From Sandaracinaceae bacterium (lineage in GTDB: Bacteria > Myxococcota_A > Polyangia > Polyangiales > Houyiibacteriaceae): a DNA stretch of 64,000 bases. The stretch's first letter is position 1. Each line of letters begins with the position of its first letter. The notes under the pieces are model-generated. The model saw only the letters and a list, made by a program, of their open reading frames with translations, searched no databases and had not been told where the DNA came from. Position numbers and translations under genes: made by a program. Shown one piece after another: positions 1-7,495 of the stretch. Where the stretch lies: assembly GCA_020633075.1 (NCBI GenBank), contig JACKEI010000001.1, forward strand, positions 1,426,001 to 1,490,000. The letters are read 5' to 3'.

Positions 1-451
1 CGCGGACGGCCTTCGCGATGGACGTGGCCCGCCCCGCGCCGATGCCCGGGACCTCGCGCAGGCGCTTGCTCTGCTGTGTGATGATGTCGATGGTCTCGTC
101 GCCGAAGTGCTGCACCAGCCTCTCGGCGAGGCCCTTGCCGATGCCGCCGATCAGCCCGCTGCCGAGGTAGCGGACGATGCCGGGCGCGGTGGTGGGCAGC
201 ACGGGCGTGAACCCGTTCACCTGAAAGCGGCGACCGAAGCGCGGGTGGTCCGAGAAGCGGCCGCGCAGGCGCAGCGTCTCGCCCACGCTCACGTTGCCGA
301 GGTTGCCCACGGCCGTCAGATCGGCGGCCTCCGCGCTGTCGCGCGTGCGGACGGCGCGCACCACCGCGAAGAGGCCGTCGTCGCTCCGAAAGAGGACGTC
401 TTCGACGCTGACCTCGACGACCTCGTCCTGACGATGCGGGGCTTCGCTCAC
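1..451 (-). CDS. recD2: RecD2-type ATP-dependent DNA helicase, N-terminal part (runs off left edge)
   Basis: About 150 N-terminal residues are visible; the 3' end lies outside the window. The first 85 residues fit the OB-like N-terminal domain of RecD2 (segment FRSDDGLFAVVRAV, then GETLRLRGRFSDHPRFGRRF). It is followed by the helix-hairpin-helix region, with GIGKGLAERLVQHFG and VPGIGAGRATSIAKAV. RecD2 proteins are 5'-3' SF1B helicases that act in DNA repair without RecBC; the motor domains are not in view. I chose the GTG start at 449-451, which lies 12 bases after the stop of the upstream lipoprotein gene, so the two may be co-transcribed. Family assignment rests on the N-terminal architecture only. 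Confidence 0.8.
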   Translation of the reverse strand, partial: MSEAPHRQDEVVEVSVEDVLFRSDDGLFAVVRAVRTRDSAEAADLTAVGNLGNVSVGETLRLRGRFSDHPRFGRRFQVNGFTPVLPTTAPGIVRYLGSGLIGGIGKGLAERLVQHFGDETIDIITQQSKRLREVPGIGAGRATSIAKAVR

Positions 452-462
452 CGTCCAAGCGC

Positions 463-1818
463 TTACCACGTTTCACCCTCGGCGGCGCGGCCGGGGGTGC
501 ACGGCTGGCGGAGCGCGAAGGCCTCGGGCCGTTCGTCCCGCGGGTTCGGCGCCGAGCGGACGCTGCAGCGCCCCGGGTTGCCCCCCAGGGCCGGCACCGC
601 GGCCAAGCGTCTGTTCTGTGCGTCGCGCAGGAACAGCGGCTCACCCCCGTTGGTCAGACCGCCCGTCGCGATCGGTCCCGCCAGGCGCACCAGCGGCAGC
701 CCCGCCGGAATGGGCGCGTCTCCCTCCATGGCGTCCGGCTCGAAGTGCTCGGACACGAGCAGCACGCGACCCCCCGGAGGCACCCGCAGCGAGCTCGTGA
801 CGAGATCCCCCTCACGCGACGGATCATCCGCGAGACGCAGGCCCATGAGGGGGACGGGCTCCTCCCCGTAGTTGAGCAGCTCCACGTACTCCTGCGCGGG
901 GTCGGGTCCGAGGGGGTCCGCCAGCACCTCGGTGATGGTGAGCGTCATCAGGGGCGGGTGCGTGCGCACGAGCGTCTCCAGCAGATGGGCAGACCCGTCC
1001 AGACCAGTGGCGGTGACGCGCAGCGAGTAGAAGGTGTCCGGGTCCAGGCCCGGAAGGCGCAGCGTCACCTCCGCACGCTCCGCGAGGGCCCGGGTCACCA
1101 GCCCGGCCGCACCCAGCTCGACGATCGCGCTGGCGGTCAGGAACGCGCGCACACGCAGGGAGTCATCCCCTCGCAGCAGGCAGAAGCCGGCGACTCGCTC
1201 TTCGTCGCGCTCGCACTCGCCGGTGGAGGGAAGGGCGGGGTCCACCGGGAGCGCGGTCACCTGGAACTCCGCGAAGGTGGGCTCGATGGGCTCGCCCCGG
1301 ACGTCCAGGCTGCCCTCGTCGAGGCCGAGCTGATGCACGCCGGCGTCCAGCCTCACCAGCGGGTCGAGCCGCAGGCAGACGCTGGCCTCGACGCCCATCT
1401 CGCCACAGGGGCGCTCCTCCGCCCGGTGCGGTACGGCTCCCTGGGGGCCGCGCCAACCCGTGCGGACCTGCTGCAGCGGGCCGCCGCTGGCGATGGCGAT
1501 CCAAGCGCGCGGCAGCTCGTCCGGGACGCCCGCGGCGCCGTCCGCGGGCCAGGTCGCGAGCAGGAGCGGGGCCTGGAACACGCCAGCGTCCGTGTGCTGG
1601 CCCTGATGAGTGGGGACGCCGGTGTCGATGCAGGCGCAGGTGAGCAGCGCCACCGCGGCGCAACACAAGGCGCGCCCAGAGGACTGAGGGCGCAGGCGGG
1701 CGAGGGGGAACCGAGGGCGCGCGCGGGCAAGGGGGGCAGTGCCGCAGACCTCCGCGACCGCGTCGGGATCGCTGCGTTGCGCTGTTCGGACGGAGAGGGG
1801 CTGCGGGGCGGACGACAT
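463..1818 (-). CDS. lamin-tail-domain lipoprotein
   Basis: A predicted exported protein of up to 451 residues. A hydrophobic stretch ending in LLTCAC resembles a lipobox, so the mature protein is probably a lipoprotein starting at a Cys near residue 60. Residues roughly 290-440 match a lamin-tail domain: LTITEVLADPLGPDPAQEYV, then VELLNYGEEPVPLMGLRLAD and the GGRVLLVSEHF strand. Such domains in bacteria occur on secreted and surface proteins, often next to nucleases or adhesins; here no catalytic domain is visible. The middle region looks like Ig-type beta structure. The annotated start leaves an unusually long N-terminus before the signal sequence, so the true start may be downstream, but no clear alternative ATG or GTG is seen. 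Function unknown. Confidence 0.75.
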   Translation of the reverse strand: MSSAPQPLSVRTAQRSDPDAVAEVCGTAPLARARPRFPLARLRPQSSGRALCCAAVALLTCACIDTGVPTHQGQHTDAGVFQAPLLLATWPADGAAGVPDELPRAWIAIASGGPLQQVRTGWRGPQGAVPHRAEERPCGEMGVEASVCLRLDPLVRLDAGVHQLGLDEGSLDVRGEPIEPTFAEFQVTALPVDPALPSTGECERDEERVAGFCLLRGDDSLRVRAFLTASAIVELGAAGLVTRALAERAEVTLRLPGLDPDTFYSLRVTATGLDGSAHLLETLVRTHPPLMTLTITEVLADPLGPDPAQEYVELLNYGEEPVPLMGLRLADDPSREGDLVTSSLRVPPGGRVLLVSEHFEPDAMEGDAPIPAGLPLVRLAGPIATGGLTNGGEPLFLRDAQNRRLAAVPALGGNPGRCSVRSAPNPRDERPEAFALRQPCTPGRAAEGETW

Positions 1819-1858
1819 GCCCCGGTATCGGCGCGCGGACCGGGGAGTTGCGCGCCGC

Positions 1859-2434
1859 TCAGCGGCTGGGGCGGTGCACGATCTCGACGCGCACGTCCAC
1901 GACCCCGGCGCGGATCATGTCCAGCTCTTCGGCCGCCGCGCGAGACAGGTCGATGATGCGGCGCCGGTCCCCGAAGGGGCCGCGGTCGTTGACGCGCACG
2001 TAGGTCACGGCGCCCGTGTCCGTGCGGGTCACGCGCAAGATGGTCCCGAAGCGAAGGTCCCGGCTGGCGGCCGTGAACTCGGTCGTGCGGTAGGGCTCCC
2101 CGCTGGCGGTGCTGCGGCCCGCGAGCCGGTCGCTGTAGTAGCTTGCGCGACCGTCCAGCGTCTCCAGTGTCGTGGCGCGCGCGTACTCGACGGCGTACGG
2201 GCTGGCGGAGCCGGACGCCGGCGGGGGCGCCGTGTGGGTCGTCGCGCCTGCGGGGGGCTGCGTGGTGCTGGACGAGCCGCCGGCTGGCTGGCCGGACGCG
2301 CCCGCTCCGCTGCTGCTCGCCCGAGGCGTGGTCTGCGAAGACCCCTCGGCCGTCTGGCCGGCGCAGCTGACCAGCAGCACGCTCAGCGCGGCAGGGGCGA
2401 CGGCGCGAAGGAGCGAATCGAGAGGGTGGCTCAT
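1859..2434 (-). CDS. rlpA: RlpA-like double-psi beta-barrel lipoprotein
   Basis: A 191-residue protein with a lipoprotein signal (LSVLLVSCAG, Cys near residue 24), a Ser/Thr/Pro/Gly-rich linker and a C-terminal RlpA domain at about 95-190. Family hallmarks are GRASYYSDRLAGRSTASGE near the front and VRVNDRGPFGDRRRIIDLS near the end, including the conserved Asp-Arg-Gly-Pro-Phe. RlpA proteins are outer-membrane lipoproteins that cut or bind denuded glycan strands at the septum; there is no SPOR domain here. The start ATG overlaps the stop of the upstream cytochrome gene by four bases (ATGA), which implies translational coupling to that redox protein. I am sure of the domain; enzyme activity is inferred. 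Confidence 0.88.
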   Translation of the reverse strand: MSHPLDSLLRAVAPAALSVLLVSCAGQTAEGSSQTTPRASSSGAGASGQPAGGSSSTTQPPAGATTHTAPPPASGSASPYAVEYARATTLETLDGRASYYSDRLAGRSTASGEPYRTTEFTAASRDLRFGTILRVTRTDTGAVTYVRVNDRGPFGDRRRIIDLSRAAAEELDMIRAGVVDVRVEIVHRPSR

Positions 2435-4200
2435 GGGGTACCTCCGGCGGGGGGGAGCCCGTGGCCGGGCACGATCAAGGTTCTGCGGTACACGTCGTAC
2501 ATGAAGTGGTCGCTGTGCTCTGGGTTGTGGCAGCCGACGCAGATGCGCTCCGGGACGTCCGTCCGCGCGGACGCCACCGTGCCATCGCTGGCGACGTGCG
2601 CGCTGCCTGGGCCGTGACAGTTCTCGCACCCCACGTTGCGCAAGGCGCCGTCGTCGCCCAGCTGTGTCACGGTCGATCCGCCTGGCTGCAAGTAGCCGGT
2701 CACGTGACAGCCGACGCAGGTGAGGTTGTACTGCTTGTGCCTCACCTCGAGCGTGCTGTAGGCGCGCCCGTGCGGGTGGTTGCGCCACCACTCGAAGGCC
2801 TGCGCGTGACAGCTGGCGCACGCGGCGGAGCCCACGAAGCGCGGCTCCCCCTCCGCAGGCGGCTCGGGCGCCCAGTCGGCCAGCGCGATGCGGTTGTGAT
2901 CGTTCACGCGACGCGCCAGCGCCTCCATGGCCGCAGTCACCTCGGCTTCACGAGGGGCGTCGGGCGGGAGCTCCACGAAGGTGGCCGCGAGCGCGCGCCG
3001 GTCGCTCGGCACGGGCGGTGGGGCGAGGCCGTCCAGCTCTGCCTGCATGGCCACCAGCCGCGCGCGCTGGCGGGACACCTGCGCCGCGTCCGCGCCCTCG
3101 GCCTCCCAGCGCGCGAGGTTGGCCTCCAGCTCGCGCACGTCCGCCGTGAGGGTGGCGCGCCGGGTCTCCACGCTCCACGGGCTCACGTCGACGATGCTCG
3201 GGCGTTCGCTCGGGCTCGCACCCTCGTTCGCCGCAGCCGGCAGGTAGACGCGCGCCAACGTGAGCCCCTGACCCTGGCGGCTCGCGTGCAGCACCAGCGC
3301 GTCGCCTACCTCGGCCGGGGGGATGGGCTCGTCCACGTCGGCTCCGCCCATGACCACCACGTCCACCCCACTGACCCGGGCGAGCGCCCGCGCGCTGCGC
3401 CGTCCGCCGCGCGTCAGGACCACCACCAGCGAGCGCGAGGCGTTCTCAGGCAGGTCCAGCAGGCGCCGGGTGGAGGCCTCGGCTGCCTCCGGGTCCTCCT
3501 CCGCGACGCCGATCACCAGCACGTGGTGCTCGCCCACGCGCCGCCGCACCGCCGAGGTGGCGCGGGCACCGACCAGCGGCAGGTGCGCACGCTGCGCCAG
3601 CGCCGTGAGCGCGGCGAGCTGCGCGAGGTCATGGGGGCCGGGGAGCGCAGCCCCCACCTCGAAGCGCGCCAGCACGTCCGCCACCGTCTCCGCGCTGAGG
3701 GCGTCTTGGCCCTCCTGAGCGCGCGCGGCGAAGCTGGGGGAGCTCGCGCCGCTGCTGGGCGCCGCCCCGGGGGCCGCCGTGGTCGGCGCGGGGAGTGCGT
3801 CCCCAGCATCAGGAGGGGGCGGCTCGCGCCCGGGCGCTGCCGACTCGGCGGGGTCGGGCGCCACGTGCGGCCCGTGCGTCTGACCGGAGAAGAACAGGTC
3901 ACCCGCCATGAGGGTGAGCGTGGGGCCCTGCGCCCGGCACGCGGACACCTGCGCGGCCAGACGGTCGATCCCGCCGAGTGGCCGGCTGGTGCAGCCGCAG
4001 GGCTCCAAGTAGCCCTTCAGATCCGTGATGATCGCCAGAGTCAGCGTGGGTGGCGGTGTCTCGGCGCCATCGGGCCGCTCTTCGCGGCCGCAGCCGCGCG
4101 CGCCGCAACCCACCACCAGCAGGAGCAGACAGCCCATGACCAGCGTCTTCGGCCGCGCCGGAACGCGGAGGCGGGAAGGAGGGAGAGGCATCGTTGGCAC
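2431..4200 (-). CDS. tetraheme cytochrome c fused to a degenerate metallophosphatase-fold domain, lipoprotein
   Basis: 589 residues. The signal ends in LLVVGCGARG (lipobox Cys near 32). Residues about 50-330 resemble the calcineurin-like N-domain of UshA/5'-nucleotidases: IITDLKGYLEPCGC, then RPLGGIDRLAA, MAGDLFFSGQTH and VVVMGGADVD. The usual metal ligands Asp-x-His and Gly-Gly-His-x-His read Asp-Leu-Lys and Gly-Gly-Ala-Asp-Val, so hydrolysis is doubtful. A Glu/Ala-rich helical linker follows. The C-terminal 130 residues are a cytochrome c554-like domain with four CXXCH sites (CASCH, CVGCH, CENCH, CVGCH) and extra His residues that could ligate heme. It is probably a periplasmic or outer-membrane electron-transfer protein, co-transcribed with the RlpA-like gene. 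The substrate is unknown. Confidence 0.85.
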   Translation of the reverse strand: MPTMPLPPSRLRVPARPKTLVMGCLLLLVVGCGARGCGREERPDGAETPPPTLTLAIITDLKGYLEPCGCTSRPLGGIDRLAAQVSACRAQGPTLTLMAGDLFFSGQTHGPHVAPDPAESAAPGREPPPPDAGDALPAPTTAAPGAAPSSGASSPSFAARAQEGQDALSAETVADVLARFEVGAALPGPHDLAQLAALTALAQRAHLPLVGARATSAVRRRVGEHHVLVIGVAEEDPEAAEASTRRLLDLPENASRSLVVVLTRGGRRSARALARVSGVDVVVMGGADVDEPIPPAEVGDALVLHASRQGQGLTLARVYLPAAANEGASPSERPSIVDVSPWSVETRRATLTADVRELEANLARWEAEGADAAQVSRQRARLVAMQAELDGLAPPPVPSDRRALAATFVELPPDAPREAEVTAAMEALARRVNDHNRIALADWAPEPPAEGEPRFVGSAACASCHAQAFEWWRNHPHGRAYSTLEVRHKQYNLTCVGCHVTGYLQPGGSTVTQLGDDGALRNVGCENCHGPGSAHVASDGTVASARTDVPERICVGCHNPEHSDHFMYDVYRRTLIVPGHGLPPAGGTP

Positions 4201-4287
4201 TCATAGCGACAAAGCGGCCGCTGAACAAAGCATTCCCTCACGGCCGGACATGGGTGGTGCGACCGTGCACTCAATCACCAAGTCGAC

Positions 4288-4316
4288 TTGACCGTCCCGC
4301 ACAAGCCCGCTAGCTT
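4288..4316 (+). promoter_or_regulatory. sigma-70-like promoter candidate for the rpsP operon
   Basis: TTGACC at 4288-4293, a 17-base spacer and TAGCTT at 4311-4316, about 65 bases before the rpsP start. The -35 matches consensus in five of six positions; the -10 is weak (three of six). The position, just upstream of a housekeeping operon whose upstream neighbour is divergent, supports the call. Confidence 0.5.
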
Positions 4317-4382
4317 CCGCGGCCGGTTGCCCCCGAGGACGTCTCCTTGGCGCAAACATCCCGGTAAAAGAGGAATCTCCCC

Positions 4383-4640
4383 ATGGTCAAGGTTCGACTT
4401 GCCCGACGTGGCGCGAAGAAGCGTCCGTTCTATCACATCGTCGTCACGGACAGCCGGAATGCGCGTGACGGCCGCTTCATCGAAGAGATCGGCTACTACG
4501 ATCCCTCCCGTGAGATCACCGAGGCGCACGTGCTCTACGAGCGGCTGGCGCACTGGGTCTCCCAGGGTGCTCAGCTGAGCGAGCGCGTCGAGAAGGTCGT
4601 CAAGGCCCACAAGAAGGCCTCCGCAGCCGCGGCCGCCTGA
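4383..4640 (+). CDS. rpsP: 30S ribosomal protein S16
   Basis: 85 residues, full length for bS16. The N-terminus MVKVRLARRGAKKRPFYHIV and the following DSRNARDGRFIEEIGYYDP are diagnostic. The protein binds 16S rRNA early in 30S assembly. It heads the conserved block rpsP-khpA-rimM-trmD-rplS. The C-terminus ends in an Ala-rich tail, common in GC-rich genomes. A promoter candidate lies upstream and a strong hairpin follows, which may lower read-through into the genes for maturation enzymes. Confidence 0.98.
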   Translation: MVKVRLARRGAKKRPFYHIVVTDSRNARDGRFIEEIGYYDPSREITEAHVLYERLAHWVSQGAQLSERVEKVVKAHKKASAAAAA

Positions 4641-4663
4641 GCTAGTGCCGGTTCTCGCGTTGC

Positions 4664-4683
4664 CCTCGCGTCCTGACGCGGGG
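4664..4683 (+). terminator. strong hairpin between rpsP and khpA (partial terminator or attenuator)
   Basis: An eight-pair stem (4664-4671 with 4676-4683, one G-U pair) closes a four-base loop CCTG. A wider arm pair TGCCGG (4646-4651) and CCGGCA (4693-4698) encloses it, followed by the T-rich TCTTTGTTCT. The element sits in the 89-base gap after rpsP. A partial terminator here would fit the far higher need for S16 than for RimM and TrmD; that role is inference. Confidence 0.5.
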
Positions 4684-4729
4684 TGAGCGGGGCCGGCATC
4701 TTTGTTCTCACCAGAGGCTCGTCGGTACC

Positions 4730-4969
4730 TTGCAGGACCTAAAAGATCTCGTTGCCTACATCGCCCGCGCGCTCGTGGACGATCCCGACTCCGTGGAAGT
4801 CTCCGCGGTGGAGGAAGATCGCGCCATCGTGCTGGAGCTGAGCGTGGCCGAGGACGACCTGGGCAAGGTCATCGGCCGCGAGGGGCGCACCGCCCGCGCA
4901 CTCCGTGCCGTCGTGGCCGCAGCGTCCACCCGCTTCGACAAGCGCGTGGTGCTCGACATCCTCGAGTGA
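4730..4969 (+). CDS. khpA: KH-domain RNA-binding protein KhpA
   Basis: 79 residues, the usual length for the KhpA/YlqC family, with a single type II KH domain. The GXXG loop is in GKVIGREGRTARALR (residues about 43-57). The start is TTG at 4730; no ATG fits the conserved N-terminus (QDLKDLVAYIARALVDDPD). KhpA binds many small and messenger RNAs, usually as a heterodimer with KhpB, and its gene lies between rpsP and rimM in many bacteria, exactly as here. It ends 11 bases before the rimM start, so the two are probably co-translated. Confidence 0.95.
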   Translation: MQDLKDLVAYIARALVDDPDSVEVSAVEEDRAIVLELSVAEDDLGKVIGREGRTARALRAVVAAASTRFDKRVVLDILE

Positions 4970-4979
4970 GTCGCGTCGC

Positions 4980-5540
4980 GTGAGCTCTCCGCGCGACCGC
5001 GACGCCAGCGCTGCCCCGGACTCCGAGTGGGTCGCGCTCGGGGTGGTCACGCGCCCGCATGGCGTGCGGGGCGAGCTGCGCGTGCACGCCTTCAACGCAG
5101 ACTCGGAGCTGCTGGCGAGCCTGCGCACCGTCCACCTGCGTGATGCAGCGGGGGCCCTGCGCGAATACAAGGTCCGGTCCGCGCGGCGCGCCCCCAAGAC
5201 CTGGCTCATGTTCTTGGCTGGCATCGACACCGTGGAGGCCGCCGAGACGCTGCGCGACCAGGAGCTGTGCATTGCCCGTGAGCACATGCCGCCTCCCGAC
5301 CCGGACGAGTTCTACCTCCGTGACGCCATTGGCCTGCCGGTGAAGCGCGCGGGGGAGATCATCGGTGAGGTGCTCGAGGTCATGCTCTACCCGAGCATGG
5401 AGTGCTTCCGCTGTCGCTTCGAGGACGGCATCCGCGAGGTGCCGGTCATGCGGCCGTGGGTGGAGGGCGTGGACGTGGAGGCCGGCGAGGTGCGCGTCGG
5501 CGACCTCGACGATCTGCCGGTCGAGAAGCTGGGGGGCTGA
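4980..5540 (+). CDS. rimM: ribosome maturation factor RimM
   Basis: 186 residues from the GTG at 4980, chosen because upstream codons overlap khpA and the conserved RimM sequence begins soon after (VALGVVTRPHGVRGELRVH). The N-terminal RimM domain is followed by a PRC barrel (FYLRDAIGLPVKR, then GEIIGEVLEVM, EVPVMRPWVEGVDVEAGEV). RimM binds S19 and helps fold the 3' domain of 16S rRNA during 30S assembly. Its stop overlaps the trmD start by one base (TGATG), indicating coupling. Confidence 0.96.
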   Translation: MSSPRDRDASAAPDSEWVALGVVTRPHGVRGELRVHAFNADSELLASLRTVHLRDAAGALREYKVRSARRAPKTWLMFLAGIDTVEAAETLRDQELCIAREHMPPPDPDEFYLRDAIGLPVKRAGEIIGEVLEVMLYPSMECFRCRFEDGIREVPVMRPWVEGVDVEAGEVRVGDLDDLPVEKLGG

Positions 5541-6352
5541 TGCGCTACGAGGTCGTCACGCTCTTTCCCGAGCTGTTCGCCGCGGCGGACGTCGGGATCC
5601 TGGGCAAGGCGCGCGAGCGCGGAGACGTGTCGCTCACGTTGCTCTCGCCGCGGGAGTTCGCCACCGACAAGCACCGCTCCGTGGACGACTACCCGTACGG
5701 CGGCGGCAGCGGCATGGTGCTCATGCCCGCCCCCGTGGTCGACGCCCTCGAGCACCTGGACCAGGCGCGCGGCGGTCCCACCCGGCGCATCCTGCTCACC
5801 CCGCAGGGCGCGCCCTTCACGCAGCGCACGGCCGAGAGGCTGGCCGCCCAGCCGGCGCTGACGCTCGTCTGCGGGCGCTACGAGGGCTTCGACGAGCGCA
5901 TCCGGCGGCACGTGGACGAAGAGATCTCGCTCGGGGACTTCGTCTTGCTGGGTGGGGAGATCGCCGCGCTGGCCATCATCGAGGCCACGGCGCGCCTGCT
6001 GCCCGGGGTGCTCGGCAACGAGCGCTCGGCCACCGACGAGTCGCACGCCAGCTTCCTGCTCGAGTACCCCCAGTACACGCGGCCACCCGAGTTCCGCGGG
6101 CAGGGCATTCCAGACATCCTCATGAGCGGGCATCACGCCAAGATCGAGGCCTGGCGCCGCCGCGAGTCGGTCAAGCGCACGCTGCAGCGCCGCCCGGATC
6201 TGCTGGAGGGGCGGGAGCTGGACGGGGAGCTCACCAAGCTGGTGGCCTCCGTGCGCGCCGAGCTCGCCGCCGAGGAAGTCACCCGCTCCGAGGATCGCGG
6301 CGGCGGCGTGGACCCTACGGCCAAGCCCGGTGCGTCGGGGGACCAGCCGTGA
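5540..6352 (+). CDS. trmD: tRNA (guanine-N1-)-methyltransferase TrmD
   Basis: 270 residues. TrmD methylates N1 of G37 in tRNAs with G36, which prevents +1 frameshifting. The SPOUT trefoil-knot signatures are clear: DDYPYGGGSGMVLMPAP, LVCGRYEGFDERI, the SAM loop around SLGDFVLLGGE, and LLEYPQYTRPPEFRG. The C-terminal tRNA-binding helices are present (GHHAKIEAWRRRES). A short acidic tail of about 20 residues extends beyond the family norm. It is coupled to rimM upstream and overlaps the next gene by four bases (GTGA). Confidence 0.97.
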   Translation: MRYEVVTLFPELFAAADVGILGKARERGDVSLTLLSPREFATDKHRSVDDYPYGGGSGMVLMPAPVVDALEHLDQARGGPTRRILLTPQGAPFTQRTAERLAAQPALTLVCGRYEGFDERIRRHVDEEISLGDFVLLGGEIAALAIIEATARLLPGVLGNERSATDESHASFLLEYPQYTRPPEFRGQGIPDILMSGHHAKIEAWRRRESVKRTLQRRPDLLEGRELDGELTKLVASVRAELAAEEVTRSEDRGGGVDPTAKPGASGDQP

Positions 6353-6927
6353 GCCCCCGCCGTGTCTACAGCGCGCTCGTGCACCACCCGGTGAAGGACC
6401 GCGACGGAGCCAGCGTGGCCACGTCCGTCACCAACCTGGACGTGCACGACATCGCGCGCTCCTCCCGCACCTACGGCCTGTCCGGCTACTACGTCGTCAC
6501 CCCCATCACCGCGCAGCACGCCATCGTGGACCGCATCCTGGCCCACTGGCGGCCCGGGGCCCCGGGAGCCGGTCGCGTCCCGCAGCGGGCCGAGGCCCTG
6601 CGCCTGATCCAGGTGGCTCGCAGCATCGAGGACGCCGTGGCCGACATCGAAGCGCGCGAGGGGCGGCCGCCGCGCGTCTGGGCCACCGGCGCGCGCGCCC
6701 CGGCGGGAGTGGACACGCTGTCCTTCGCAGAGGGGGGCGAGCGGCTCCGTTCGGACCCGGAGGTGCCCACGTTGATCCTCTTTGGGACGGGGCACGGTCT
6801 CGTTGGTGATACCCTCGCGGCGGCGAACGCCGTGCTGGCGCCCATTCGCGCGGGTGGAGACTACAATCACTTGTCTGTGCGGGCCGCAGCGGCCATCATC
6901 TTCGACCGCCTCTTCGGCGAGTCCTGA
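6349..6927 (+). CDS. SPOUT-type RNA methyltransferase encoded next to TrmD
   Basis: 192 residues from a GTG that overlaps the trmD stop. It matches the small SAM-dependent RNA methyltransferase family found beside trmD (Pfam Methyltrn_RNA_4; Thermotoga TM1570 is the structural example). Features seen: the N-terminus RRVYSALVHHPVKDRDG, the segment SRTYGLSGYYVVTPI, and the knot region TLILFGTGHGLVGD plus YNHLSVRAAAAIIFDRLF. The target RNA is not known to me. Position in the operon suggests a role in tRNA or rRNA modification. Confidence 0.88.
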   Translation: MSPRRVYSALVHHPVKDRDGASVATSVTNLDVHDIARSSRTYGLSGYYVVTPITAQHAIVDRILAHWRPGAPGAGRVPQRAEALRLIQVARSIEDAVADIEAREGRPPRVWATGARAPAGVDTLSFAEGGERLRSDPEVPTLILFGTGHGLVGDTLAAANAVLAPIRAGGDYNHLSVRAAAAIIFDRLFGES

Positions 6928-6940
6928 CTCCGCAATTGGA

Positions 6941-6968
6941 TTGACATCCTTCGGGATCAGGCTAAACA
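6941..6968 (+). promoter_or_regulatory. promoter candidate for rplS
   Basis: A perfect TTGACA at 6941-6946, a 16-base spacer and TAAACA at 6963-6968, 54 bases before the rplS start. This suggests that rplS has its own promoter besides read-through from the upstream block. Confidence 0.55.
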
Positions 6969-7022
6969 GCGACCCCCAACGCCCGCCCGGGCGATGACGA
7001 CCCGCGAGACGCAGGTAGACCC

Positions 7023-7382
7023 ATGAGCACAGCCGTTCCTCAGATCCAGGCGATTGACGCCACCCAGGCCCGCACGTTGACCCCGTTCCGCCCGGGCGAC
7101 ACCGTCCGCGTTCACTACCGCATCCGCGAGGGTGAGAAGGAGCGCGTCCAGGTCTTCGAGGGCGTCGTGATTCGCCGCAAGAGCGGCGGCGCCGGGGCCA
7201 CCTTCACCGTCCGCAAGGTCTCGTACAGCGTCGGTGTGGAGCGCATCTTCCCGCTCAACTCGCCGCGCATCGAGAAGGTGGAAGTGCAGGCTCGTGGCCA
7301 CGTGCGCCGCGCCAAGCTCTACTACCTGCGTGACCTGCGCGGTAAGAAGTCGCGCCTGCGCGAGACCAAGAAGGCCCGCTGA
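7023..7382 (+). CDS. rplS: 50S ribosomal protein L19
   Basis: 119 residues, typical for bL19. The signature FRPGDTVRVHYRIREGEKER, then QVFEGVVIRRKSGG and YSVGVERIFPLNSPRIEKVE, identify it. L19 sits at the 30S-50S interface. It closes the rpsP block. The last residues are very basic (GKKSRLRETKKAR). A promoter candidate precedes it, and a weak hairpin follows at 7446-7474. Confidence 0.98.
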   Translation: MSTAVPQIQAIDATQARTLTPFRPGDTVRVHYRIREGEKERVQVFEGVVIRRKSGGAGATFTVRKVSYSVGVERIFPLNSPRIEKVEVQARGHVRRAKLYYLRDLRGKKSRLRETKKAR

Positions 7383-7445
7383 TCCTGGCGGTGTGACGCA
7401 GCGGCACCCCAGAGTGGTGAGCCGCAGCGTCGCGACCCTGAGACG

Positions 7446-7474
7446 ACGCCCTCGGACGCGATGTCCCTGGGCGT
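7446..7474 (+). terminator. weak hairpin downstream of rplS
   Basis: ACGCCC at 7446-7451 pairs with GGGCGT at 7469-7474 around a 17-base loop; TTCGTCGTTG follows. There is no real U-tract, so this is only a possible terminator separating rplS from the GNAT gene. Confidence 0.25.
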
Positions 7475-7495
7475 TTCGTCGTTGTGCGGGCCGTG

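Noticed and set aside
2461..4206. A 581-codon plus-strand frame across the tetraheme cytochrome gene
   Set aside because: No recognisable fold; the opposite strand has four CXXCH sites and a lipobox.
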